NCBI RefSeq assembly: GCF_026340975.1
Contig: NZ_JAPEOS010000003.1
Span: 186,001-250,000, forward strand
DNA length: 64,000 nt
Reading direction: 5' to 3'
Source of the DNA: Streptomyces sp. NBC_01214
GTDB taxonomy: Bacteria > Actinomycetota > Actinomycetes > Streptomycetales > Streptomycetaceae
The stretch's first letter is position 1. Each line of letters begins with the position of its first letter. Shown here in pieces: positions 28,384 through 35,111 of this stretch. The notes below the pieces were generated by a model, which had not been told where the DNA came from, ran no database searches, and was given only the letters and a program-made list of their open reading frames with translations. Both the position numbers and the translations under genes were made by a program.

Positions 28384-28601
28384 GGGGACAGCGTACGCAG
28401 ACGTGGTAGGAATTTAAGATGACCTTCCTGTCAGCGCGTGTCGCGCCGGGCGGAGATGTGTCAAGTGGGCGCCCTGTGCCGGTGGTTCGGGGCGCCGCAT
28501 ACCGGCGTGGCGGTCAAGTACCCCGGGCGGGGCTTCCGTTGCGAGGAGTGGGTCGAGGGGCGATCGTCCGCCCGCAGTCATCACACACCAGGAGCGCCAG
28601 C

Positions 28602-29390
28602 ATGATCCTCGAACTCGCCGTGATCTACACGACCCGGCTCGACGCCTGCCGCGACTTCTACCGGGGCATCGGGCTCGACCTCGTGCGCGAGCGGCACGGC
28701 GGCGGGCCGGAACACTACGCGGCGACGCTCGCCGACGGCGGCGTCCTGGAGCTCTACCCGGCCACGGTCCGCCCGGAGACCGGGTACCTGCGCCTCGGCC
28801 TCACCGCCCCACCGAAGGGTGCCGGGTTCCTGCCGCCGGGCCGGCACATGCTGACCGACCCTGACGGCCGTACGGTCGTCCTCACCGTCGGGGAGGTCGG
28901 CTCGGGCCGGGTCCCGCCGGCTGCGCGCACCGGCGAGCGGCCCCGTCCGGCCGGCGCCCCCTCCCGTGCGTCGAACGGCAGCCCCGTACCTCCCGAGGGC
29001 CGTACGGGCGTCACGTACACCGAGATAGCCGAGCACTACGGCATGAGCGCCCGCTACCTGTCGGAGAATCCCCGGTGGGGACGGCACCCCGGGTGGCCGC
29101 CCGCCATCGGCAAGCGCGGCAGGACCATCGAGTTCGACCCGGAAGCCATCGCCCGGTTCTTCGGCGAGCACCACACCCGGGAGGCCACCGAGCTCGAACC
29201 GTCCCGCCACTACACCGTCGTCGAGATCGCCGAGGCGTCCGGCCTGCAGCCCGACAGCATCCGGTCGGACATCAGCCGCGGCCGGTGGCCCGCTCCGGAC
29301 GAGATGGACGGCGACCGGAAGCTGTGGCGGGGCGAGACCGTCGCCACGCACCTGGCCGGCCGCCGCATCTACCGCAACAAACCCAAGTGA
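28602..29390 (+). CDS. VOC-like domain fused to two AlpA/MerR-like HTH units
   Basis: 262 residues from ATG 28602, with AGGAG at the correct distance. Residues 1-~105 match a glyoxalase/VOC fold (ELAVIYTTRLDACRDFYRGI, HYAATLADGGVLELYP, HMLTDPDGRTVVLTVGEV). A Pro/Arg-rich linker leads to two similar HTH units: TYTEIAEHYGMSARYLSENP with a wing and FDPEAIARFF, then YTVVEIAEASGLQPDSIRSD with RKLWRGETVATHLAGR. Units of this type are excisionase/AlpA-like DNA binders. The VOC part might sense a ligand that controls DNA binding. The combination is unusual; no operon partner is clear. It ends one base before the extended reading frame of the neighbouring gene. Confidence 0.75.
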   Translation: MILELAVIYTTRLDACRDFYRGIGLDLVRERHGGGPEHYAATLADGGVLELYPATVRPETGYLRLGLTAPPKGAGFLPPGRHMLTDPDGRTVVLTVGEVGSGRVPPAARTGERPRPAGAPSRASNGSPVPPEGRTGVTYTEIAEHYGMSARYLSENPRWGRHPGWPPAIGKRGRTIEFDPEAIARFFGEHHTREATELEPSRHYTVVEIAEASGLQPDSIRSDISRGRWPAPDEMDGDRKLWRGETVATHLAGRRIYRNKPK

Positions 29391-29483
29391 CTACGGGACG
29401 GCGGTGGCGAGGCGGAGGTCGGCCAGCGGCAGGGCGATCCGTGCGGCGGCGCCGGCCGGCAGCCGGGCGGCCCGCGCGTCGAT

Positions 29484-31274
29484 TCAGGCGAGTGCGCGGG
29501 CCTGCTCGTCCGCGTCGCACAGCGCGAGGTGGAACAGCAGCTGTCGCCAGGCGCACGCGGTGCTCTTCGCGGTGGCCGCCGGGCCGGTCGCGGCGGTGAA
29601 CGCGCCCCGGGCCGCGCCCTCCCAGCCGCCCCGCGGGACGACGCCCGCGTGCACGACCAGGGTGGCGAGGTTGGTGGTGGTGAGGATCCGGGCCTGCTCG
29701 ATGACCGCCGGGTCGCGCACCAACGGCTGCTCCGGGCGCCCGGCCCGCTCGGCGCACAACCGGGCGAAGCCGTACCGGTCCCGGGCGTCCGCCAGCTCCT
29801 GCACCGCCGCGTAGTCGATGCCGTGGTAGCGCTCGTACACCGTGCCGCGCAGCAGCCCGGCGGCGGTCCGCGCGGCCGTGAGGACGGCGGGGGTGGCCAT
29901 CCCGCTGTACGCGTCGGCCAGCGGCTCCGCGGCGAACGGCACGGGCAGCTCGGCGAGTTGCGCGAGCTGGGACAGCACCCGTACGTGCAGATGGGGCAGT
30001 TCGGTGCCCGGGAAGGCCCGCACGCAGGCCTCGCCGAGCATCCGCAGGGTCGAACGGGCCTGCTCCACCGGGTCGGCGGCCCAGGGGGCGACCGCGCGGA
30101 CCCAGGGCAGCCCAGTGATCCGGGCATGGTGTTCCGGGGACCACCACAGTGGGTACCGGCGACCGCGCCGGGCCCGGTAGGTCGCCGCGATCAGCGTGCG
30201 CAGCGACGCGTCGGCGTATCCCCGGGCGGTGTGCGTGGCGATCAGCTGTTCCGCCACCTCGCCCAGCACCTCCGCGGAGGGGATCAGTCCGTGTTCCAGC
30301 AGCGTGTCCAGGGGTGCGCTGCGGGCCGCGGTGACGGCAGTGCGCACCGACGCCGGGACGACCGTCCCGGCGGGCAGCCCGCACTCCTCGGCCTCCTCGG
30401 CGGTCACCGGGCCGATCAGCGGTCCGACGTCCTCCAGCCCCCGGCTCACGTCGAGCGGGGCGAGGCGGCGCAGGACGAGGGCGGCCAGGGCGTGGTGCGC
30501 GGGCCGGTCCGCCTGCCGGGCCTGGGCCCGGCGCAGCCGGGCGTGTTCGGCGGAACCGGGCCGTCCGCGTTTGGCGACCATTGAGGCGACGGCATGGCGC
30601 AGCAGTCCGGCGAGGCGGGGCGACAGCTCGCGCCCGGCGACCCGCTCCTCCAAGGCGCGGCGCAGGACGGCCGGATTGGACTTGGGGTCGAGGTGCTTGG
30701 TGCACCGGGTGTGCGTGGCCGCCAGCCGCCGGTACCGCGCCAGCAGGGCGGCGCCCTCGCCGGCGTCGTCCCCGGCGTCCTGCCCGCTGCACTGCCCGCT
30801 GCTCTGCCCGGCGCCGTTCGCGGCGTCCGCGCCGGCGCGCAGCCAGTGGTCGAGCAGCTCGTCCTCGAACGGCCGCCAGACGGTCAGCGCTTCGTGCTGC
30901 GCCTCGATGCCGGGACGCGGCGCGCGGCGCGCGAGCGCCCCGGCGACCTCGCCGACGGTACGCACGTGCACGGCGTCCGCGTCCGGTACGGGCCGCTCCG
31001 CGGGGTGCGGTGCGAACCGCACCTCGCCGGCGAAGGGGCGCAACTCTTCGACGAGGGCGGCCGCCGCGCCGGTCTCCCCGGCACGCACCAGCCACGCGAC
31101 AAAGAGCAGCGCGGCCTCCTCCGGCGCGTGCACCTCGTAGCGCCCGCTGTCGAGCATCGACCACAGCCGGGCGAGGCCCTCGTCGGTGAGGTAGTGGTCG
31201 AAGAGGCCGGCGGTGGAGAGCCCCGGAGCGGGGAGTCCTGGGGCCGGGAGCTGTTTTCCGGTGTTCTTGTCCAT
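29484..31274 (-). CDS. Unrecognised 596-aa helical protein directly downstream of a non-canonical tRNA
   Basis: Not assigned to a family. It is Ala/Arg/Leu-rich, predicted soluble and mainly helical, without signal peptide or membrane segment. A low-complexity Gly/Ser/Asp stretch lies near residues 150-170; conserved-looking aromatic and basic segments include RRYPLWWSPEHHARITGLPW and YERYHGIDYAAV. Its ATG (31272-31274) shares an A with the CCA end of the tRNA at 31274-31349, and no ribosome site sits at normal distance. The frame stays open after the TGA at 29484 for 31 more codons (IDARAARLPAGAAARIALPL) to a TAG at 29391, abutting the next gene. A TGG-to-TGA change is therefore likely; readthrough is the alternative. 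An RNA-related role is only suggested by position. Confidence 0.7.
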   Translation of the reverse strand: MDKNTGKQLPAPGLPAPGLSTAGLFDHYLTDEGLARLWSMLDSGRYEVHAPEEAALLFVAWLVRAGETGAAAALVEELRPFAGEVRFAPHPAERPVPDADAVHVRTVGEVAGALARRAPRPGIEAQHEALTVWRPFEDELLDHWLRAGADAANGAGQSSGQCSGQDAGDDAGEGAALLARYRRLAATHTRCTKHLDPKSNPAVLRRALEERVAGRELSPRLAGLLRHAVASMVAKRGRPGSAEHARLRRAQARQADRPAHHALAALVLRRLAPLDVSRGLEDVGPLIGPVTAEEAEECGLPAGTVVPASVRTAVTAARSAPLDTLLEHGLIPSAEVLGEVAEQLIATHTARGYADASLRTLIAATYRARRGRRYPLWWSPEHHARITGLPWVRAVAPWAADPVEQARSTLRMLGEACVRAFPGTELPHLHVRVLSQLAQLAELPVPFAAEPLADAYSGMATPAVLTAARTAAGLLRGTVYERYHGIDYAAVQELADARDRYGFARLCAERAGRPEQPLVRDPAVIEQARILTTTNLATLVVHAGVVPRGGWEGAARGAFTAATGPAATAKSTACAWRQLLFHLALCDADEQARALA

Positions 31275-31349
31275 GGCCGGCGTGGCAGGTCCTGCCCCTG
31301 CGCCCTCCGACTGTGCAGGTCGGTGCTCTGGCTCCTGAGCTACACGCCG
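31274..31349 (-). tRNA. Non-canonical tRNA, anticodon GCA (Cys), encoded CCA, altered D- and T-loops
   Basis: The complement folds as a cloverleaf with all stems of standard length and all Watson-Crick: acceptor CGGCGTG/CACGCCG (7), D GCTC/GAGC (4), anticodon CCGAC/GTCGG (5), T GCAGG/CCTGC (5). U8, A9, A14, G15, A21, U33 and C48 (for G15-C48) are present, the variable loop is AGGGC, and G73 is followed by CCA. The anticodon loop is CTGCACA. Two conserved signatures are missing: the D-loop is AGGAGCCA (G19 replaced), and the T-loop is GGCAGGA instead of TTCRANY. D-loop GCC and T-loop GGC are complementary, so the elbow could close by three G-C pairs. G73 is not the usual U73 of tRNA-Cys. It may be non-translating or a tRNA-like leader. 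Confidence 0.75.
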
Positions 31350-31359
31350 TTCGAGGCGA

Positions 31360-31389
31360 AATCTAGACGTACGCCCGACGCCCGCACAA
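31360..31389 (-). promoter_or_regulatory. Sigma-70-like promoter for the tRNA
   Basis: On the complement, TTGTGC (31384-31389) and TAGATT (31360-31365) are separated by 18 bp. Transcription would begin around 31353-31355, only a few bases before the tRNA 5' end at 31349. This fits dedicated transcription of the tRNA and, by continuation, of the 596-residue protein gene. Confidence 0.5.
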
Positions 31390-31424
31390 CCCGGGGCCGG
31401 CTATAGCGGTTTCGCGACCTACGG

Positions 31425-31546
31425 GTAAAGCGCATTAGTGGAGACCCGACATGAACCATCGATAAGAGGTCAAGCTGTGACGCACAAGCGGCTTCGTTAT
31501 CGAATCGATACCATCTCCAACCGTCTTTGAACTAAAGCGCATTAGT
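31425..31546. promoter_or_regulatory. Two LacI-like operators upstream of the sugar ABC operon
   Basis: TAAAGCGCATTAGT occurs at 31426-31439 and, as ACTAAAGCGCATTAGT, at 31531-31546. The second is a 16-bp palindrome apart from one symmetric base pair, with the central GCGC typical of LacI-family sites in Streptomyces. The centres are 107 bp apart, close to whole helical turns, so looping by a tetrameric repressor is possible. No LacI gene is in the window. The first site also lies behind the divergent tRNA promoter. A separate odd palindrome, TATCGA-A-TCGATA, is at 31498-31510. Confidence 0.6.
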
Positions 31547-31722
31547 CCAGCTAGGGGCGGTGCCGATCGAGGCCTCCGAGAGGTGTCCGCCGCGGTCGTG
31601 CCATTCGGCACCAATGCGTCACCGGCCAGCCGTCCTCCTGCCTCATTGACGAGGTCTTGCTTTCGGACGACCGTGGGCACCGCCTCCGGCGATGAGGCCG
31701 GACTTCTGAAAAGGCGGCGACG

Positions 31723-33057
31723 ATGACCCGTTCGAACCCGACCCGTATCGCTTTAGCCCTGCTGGCCACGGGAGCCCTCCTGACGACCGCCGCGTGCGGC
31801 CTGAGCGGCGGCGCCGCCGACGCGAAGGAGGCACGGCGGACGGGCAAGGTGGCCGGTGAGATCACCTTCCGGACCCTCCAGCTGAAGCCCACCTTCACGG
31901 CCTACGTCCAGGGGGTCATCGACGCCTTCGAAAAGCAGTACCCCGACGTCAAGGTCACCTGGGAGGACGTCCCCGGCGACGGCTACAACGAGAAGCTCGT
32001 CGCGGACGCCCAGGCCGGAGCCCTCCCCGACGTGGTCAACCTCTCCACCGACTCCTTCCAGCTCCTCGGCGACCGGGGCATGCTCGCGGACGTCGCCGCC
32101 CTCGACGGTGCGTCGGCCAAGGAGTACGTGCCGGGAGCCTGGGAGCAGTTCAAGCTGCCCGGCAAGGGCGACAGCGTGTACGCCTACCCCTGGTACGTGA
32201 CCCCGGAGATCCTCACCTACAACAGAGAGCTCTTCGAGAAGGCCGGTCTGGATCCGGCCGCGCCGCCGACCAGTGTGGAGCAGTTCTTCGACTACGCCGA
32301 GCGGATCGCCGCCTCCTCGGGCGGCCAGTACGCGGCCTTCATGGCCGACCCCAAGGGCCGACTGCCCGGCGACTGGCAGAAGATGGGCGTCCCGATCCTC
32401 AGTGCGGAGCAGGACCGCTTCGCCTTCGACACCGACCAGGCCGTCCGGTGGGTGGAGCGGATGAAGGACCTCTACGCCAAGGGCGCCATGCCCAAGGAGT
32501 CCCTCCTCAAGTCGGACGACATCAACCAGCTCTACGGCGGGGGCAAGCTCGTCTTCGGGCCGGGATCCCCGGGCTTCGTCAAGGACATCAAGCAGAACGC
32601 CCCGCAGATCTACGCCAAGACCCAGGTCGCCGGGGCCGTCACCGGCACGCTCGGCCACATCGGCATCTACGCCCAGTCGCTCGGCATCAGGAAGGACACC
32701 CGGCACGTGGACGCGGCGGCCGAGTTCGCCAAGTGGGTCACCAACGGCCCCAACCAGGTGGAGTTCTCCAGGAAGGCCACCATCTACCCGTCCAACGCCC
32801 GCGGCCTCGCCGACCCGTTCTTCTCCGACCAGGGCGACGGCAAGGACGCGGAGACCCTCGCCCGCGCGGTCGGCGCCGACCAGCTGAGGACCGCCGCGCT
32901 CGACGCCAACACCCCCGTCCAGTGGACCAACCAGGTCGGTGACGCCGTCGTGCGCGAGGTGCAGAAGGCCATCAAGGGCGAACAGGACCCCCGGACCGCC
33001 GTGCGGAAGGCGCAGGAGGCGGCGAACAAGCTCCTCGCCGCCGCGGCCACGAAGTGA
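31723..33057 (+). CDS. Sugar ABC transporter substrate-binding lipoprotein
   Basis: 444 residues. The N-terminus is a lipoprotein signal with lipobox TTAAC and lipidated C25. The body matches family 1 extracellular solute-binding proteins for oligosaccharides (GEITFRTLQ, YVTPEILTYNRELFEKAGLD, KGRLPGDWQKM). It captures a sugar outside the membrane and delivers it to the two permeases that follow. Overlap with the next gene is GTGA. No ATPase is encoded; a shared MsiK-type ATPase elsewhere is likely, as in other Streptomyces sugar systems. The GH38 gene points to a mannose-containing ligand. Confidence 0.95.
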   Translation: MTRSNPTRIALALLATGALLTTAACGLSGGAADAKEARRTGKVAGEITFRTLQLKPTFTAYVQGVIDAFEKQYPDVKVTWEDVPGDGYNEKLVADAQAGALPDVVNLSTDSFQLLGDRGMLADVAALDGASAKEYVPGAWEQFKLPGKGDSVYAYPWYVTPEILTYNRELFEKAGLDPAAPPTSVEQFFDYAERIAASSGGQYAAFMADPKGRLPGDWQKMGVPILSAEQDRFAFDTDQAVRWVERMKDLYAKGAMPKESLLKSDDINQLYGGGKLVFGPGSPGFVKDIKQNAPQIYAKTQVAGAVTGTLGHIGIYAQSLGIRKDTRHVDAAAEFAKWVTNGPNQVEFSRKATIYPSNARGLADPFFSDQGDGKDAETLARAVGADQLRTAALDANTPVQWTNQVGDAVVREVQKAIKGEQDPRTAVRKAQEAANKLLAAAATK

Positions 33058-34091
33058 CCGGCGGCGGCGCCGCTGCCGGCGGGCCGCGGGGCGTCGGTAC
33101 GGTGGACGAACGACGTCGCGGTACGCACGAAAGGCGTCGCGGTACACACGAACGGCGTCGCGCTACGACGCGCGAACGGCGGCGCGCCCTGCGGGCCATG
33201 GAGACCGAGACCGGACTGCCCCACCGCAGCTGGTGGACCCCCTACCTGTTCCTCGCACCCGGCCTCGCGATGGTGGCGCTGTTCAGCCTCTGGCCGTTCG
33301 TCAACACCGTCGTCCTCTCCCTCACCGACGCCCAGATCCTGCGCGGCGGCAACTTCGTCGGCCTCGACAACTACCGGCGCGCCTTCGCCGACCCCGACTT
33401 CTGGGTCGCGACCGGCAACAGCGTGCTGTACCTCGTGGTCGTCGTCCCCTGCCTGGTCCTCCTGCCGCTGGCCCTCGCGGTCCTCGTACAAGCGAAGGTC
33501 CCCGGCATCGGCTTCTTCCGCTCCGCCTTCTACACCCCGGTGATCGCCTCCGCCGTGGTCGTCGGCCTGATCTGGCAGTGGGTGCTGCGCAGCGACGGTC
33601 TCGTCAACACCGTCTTCCAGCGGCTGCACCTCGTCTCCGAGCCGATCCCGTTCCTGACCGACTCCGCGATGCTGCTGGTCTCCGCGATGATCGTGACGGT
33701 GTGGAAGGGCCTCGGCTACTACATGGTCTTCTACCTCGCGGCCCTCGGGAACGTCTCCGCCACCCTCCACGAGGCGGCAGCGATCGACGGCGCCGGCCCC
33801 GTCCGCCGCTTCTTCAGCATCACCGTTCCCCAGGTGAAGCCGATGATGCTGCTGGTCGGCACCCTCTCCGCCATTTCGGCACTGCGCGTGTTCACCGAGA
33901 TCTACATCCTCGGCGGCGAGAGCGGCGGCCCCGGAGGCGGCGCCCGCACCCTGCCCTTCCTGATCCGGCAGGTCGGCCTCGGCTTCTCCGGCGAGACCGG
34001 CTACGCCTGCGCCATCTCCATCCTGCTGTTCCTCCTGACCCTGGTCTTCAGCCTGCTGGGCCGCCGCCTGTCGAAGGGGGACGAGAGATGA
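33054..34091 (+). CDS. Sugar ABC transporter permease (MalF-like)
   Basis: 345 residues with six membrane segments, starting with WTPYLFLAPGLAMVALFSLW. The cytosolic EAA loop EAAAIDGAGPVRRFFSITVP contacts the ATPase. The GTG at 33054 overlaps the binding-protein stop as GTGA, supporting coupling. It yields an odd basic N-terminus with repeated ERRRGTH units from 21-bp DNA repeats (33108-33149). The ATG at 33198 would give a conventional start just before the first helix. Confidence 0.93.
   Translation: MTGGGAAAGGPRGVGTVDERRRGTHERRRGTHERRRATTRERRRALRAMETETGLPHRSWWTPYLFLAPGLAMVALFSLWPFVNTVVLSLTDAQILRGGNFVGLDNYRRAFADPDFWVATGNSVLYLVVVVPCLVLLPLALAVLVQAKVPGIGFFRSAFYTPVIASAVVVGLIWQWVLRSDGLVNTVFQRLHLVSEPIPFLTDSAMLLVSAMIVTVWKGLGYYMVFYLAALGNVSATLHEAAAIDGAGPVRRFFSITVPQVKPMMLLVGTLSAISALRVFTEIYILGGESGGPGGGARTLPFLIRQVGLGFSGETGYACAISILLFLLTLVFSLLGRRLSKGDER
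33108..33185. repeat. 21-24 bp tandem repeats at the 5' end of the permease gene
   Basis: Units begin GAACGACGTCGCGGTACGCAC (33108-33128), followed by a close copy at 33129-33149, a 24-bp variant at 33150-33173 and a partial copy. They encode ERRRGTH-type peptides between two possible start codons, or lie in an untranslated segment if the ATG at 33198 is used. Confidence 0.75.
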
Positions 34092-34966
34092 ACGCACCGC
34101 CCTCCTCCGGGAGCGGGCAGCGGCCCCGGCGCACCGCCGCCGCCCGCAGGCGCCACCGGATCGGCCTGGCCGGGCGGTACGCCACGCTGGTGCTGATGCT
34201 CGTGATCATGCTGGGCCCGATCGCCTGGCAGTTCCTGACCTCGATACGCGGCCGCACCGAGAACGTGTACGACGGCGTACTGCCGGCGCAACCCACCCTC
34301 GACAACTACGTCCGGGTCGCCGAATCCTTCCCGCTGCTCCAGTACGTCGGCAACACCCTCACCGTCGCCGCCCTCGCGATCACCTCGAACATGCTCTTCG
34401 CGGCGATGGGCGGCTACGCCCTCTCCCGGGCCGGCTGGAAGGGCCGGCAGGTCGTCTTCACCGTACTGGTGGCGACCCTGATGTTCCCCTTCGAGTCCGT
34501 GATGATCTCGATGTTCCTCACCGTCCGCGAGATGGGCCTGGTCGACACCCTCATAGGCGTCTGGCTGCCCGGCGCGGTCTCCGTGCTCAACGTCATGATC
34601 ATGCGGGCGGCCTTCCTCGCCGTGCCCCGCGAGGTCGAGGAAGCCGCGGTCCTGGACGGGGCGGGCGAATGGACCCGCTTCACCCGGGTCTTCCTCCCCG
34701 CCGCCAAGGGCGCCCTCGCCGTCGTCTGCATCACCAGCTTCATGGGCGCCTGGGACGACTTCCTGTGGCCCCTGCTGGTCCTCACGAACAGCGACCACTA
34801 CACCCTCCAGCTCGGCCTGAAGTCCCTGGCCGGCGCCACCACCGTCAACGACCAGCGGCTCGTCGCCGCGGGCGCGATGGCCGCGCTCGTCCCGATGATG
34901 CTGCTCTTCTTCGCCCTCCAGCGTTTCTTCTTCAAGGGCGTGGGCGAGGGAGCCGTCAAGACCTGA
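34088..34966 (+). CDS. Sugar ABC transporter permease (MalG-like)
   Basis: 292 residues with six membrane segments. The first is YATLVLMLVIMLGPIAWQFL, and the EAA loop is EEAAVLDGAGEWTRFTRVFL. Its ATG overlaps the previous stop as ATGA. Together with the first permease it forms the membrane channel of the importer. The C-terminus (RFFFKGVGEGAVKT) is the usual MalG type. Confidence 0.94.
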   Translation: MNAPPSSGSGQRPRRTAAARRRHRIGLAGRYATLVLMLVIMLGPIAWQFLTSIRGRTENVYDGVLPAQPTLDNYVRVAESFPLLQYVGNTLTVAALAITSNMLFAAMGGYALSRAGWKGRQVVFTVLVATLMFPFESVMISMFLTVREMGLVDTLIGVWLPGAVSVLNVMIMRAAFLAVPREVEEAAVLDGAGEWTRFTRVFLPAAKGALAVVCITSFMGAWDDFLWPLLVLTNSDHYTLQLGLKSLAGATTVNDQRLVAAGAMAALVPMMLLFFALQRFFFKGVGEGAVKT

Positions 34967-35111
34967 GCCGCTACGCCCCGCCCGCCACGCCCCGCCCGCC
35001 ACGCCACGTCCTGCCCCGCCCGCCCGCCACGCCCGCCCCGCCCCGAGCCGGCCCGCTCGCCGTCCGTACCGACACGTCCGTACCGACCCAACCCTCCCTG
35101 GAGCAGCAGTC
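34967..35111. other. C-rich spacer before the alpha-mannosidase gene
   Basis: This 145-bp gap carries reiterated CGCCCCGCCCGCCACG-like units and then a direct repeat of GTCCGTACCGAC near 35069-35090. It has no clear terminator or promoter. A GGAGCAGC ribosome site precedes the ATG at 35112. Confidence 0.5.

Noticed and set aside
29391..29486. Selenocysteine at the in-frame UGA
   Set aside because: No SelB, SelC or SECIS-like element was found, the adjacent tRNA has anticodon GCA rather than UCA, and a Trp-to-stop change is simpler.
31498..31510. Palindrome TATCGAATCGATA in the ABC upstream region as a third operator
   Set aside because: Differs in sequence and centre from the two GCGC sites, and short AT-rich palindromes can occur by chance; noted only.
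31435..31680. Possible small leftward gene upstream of the sugar-binding protein
   Set aside because: Overlaps the operator region, lacks a ribosome site and has no recognisable sequence.
35059..35095. GTCCGTACCGAC direct repeats before the mannosidase as an operator
   Set aside because: They lie inside the operon, are short, and are part of a wider low-complexity stretch.
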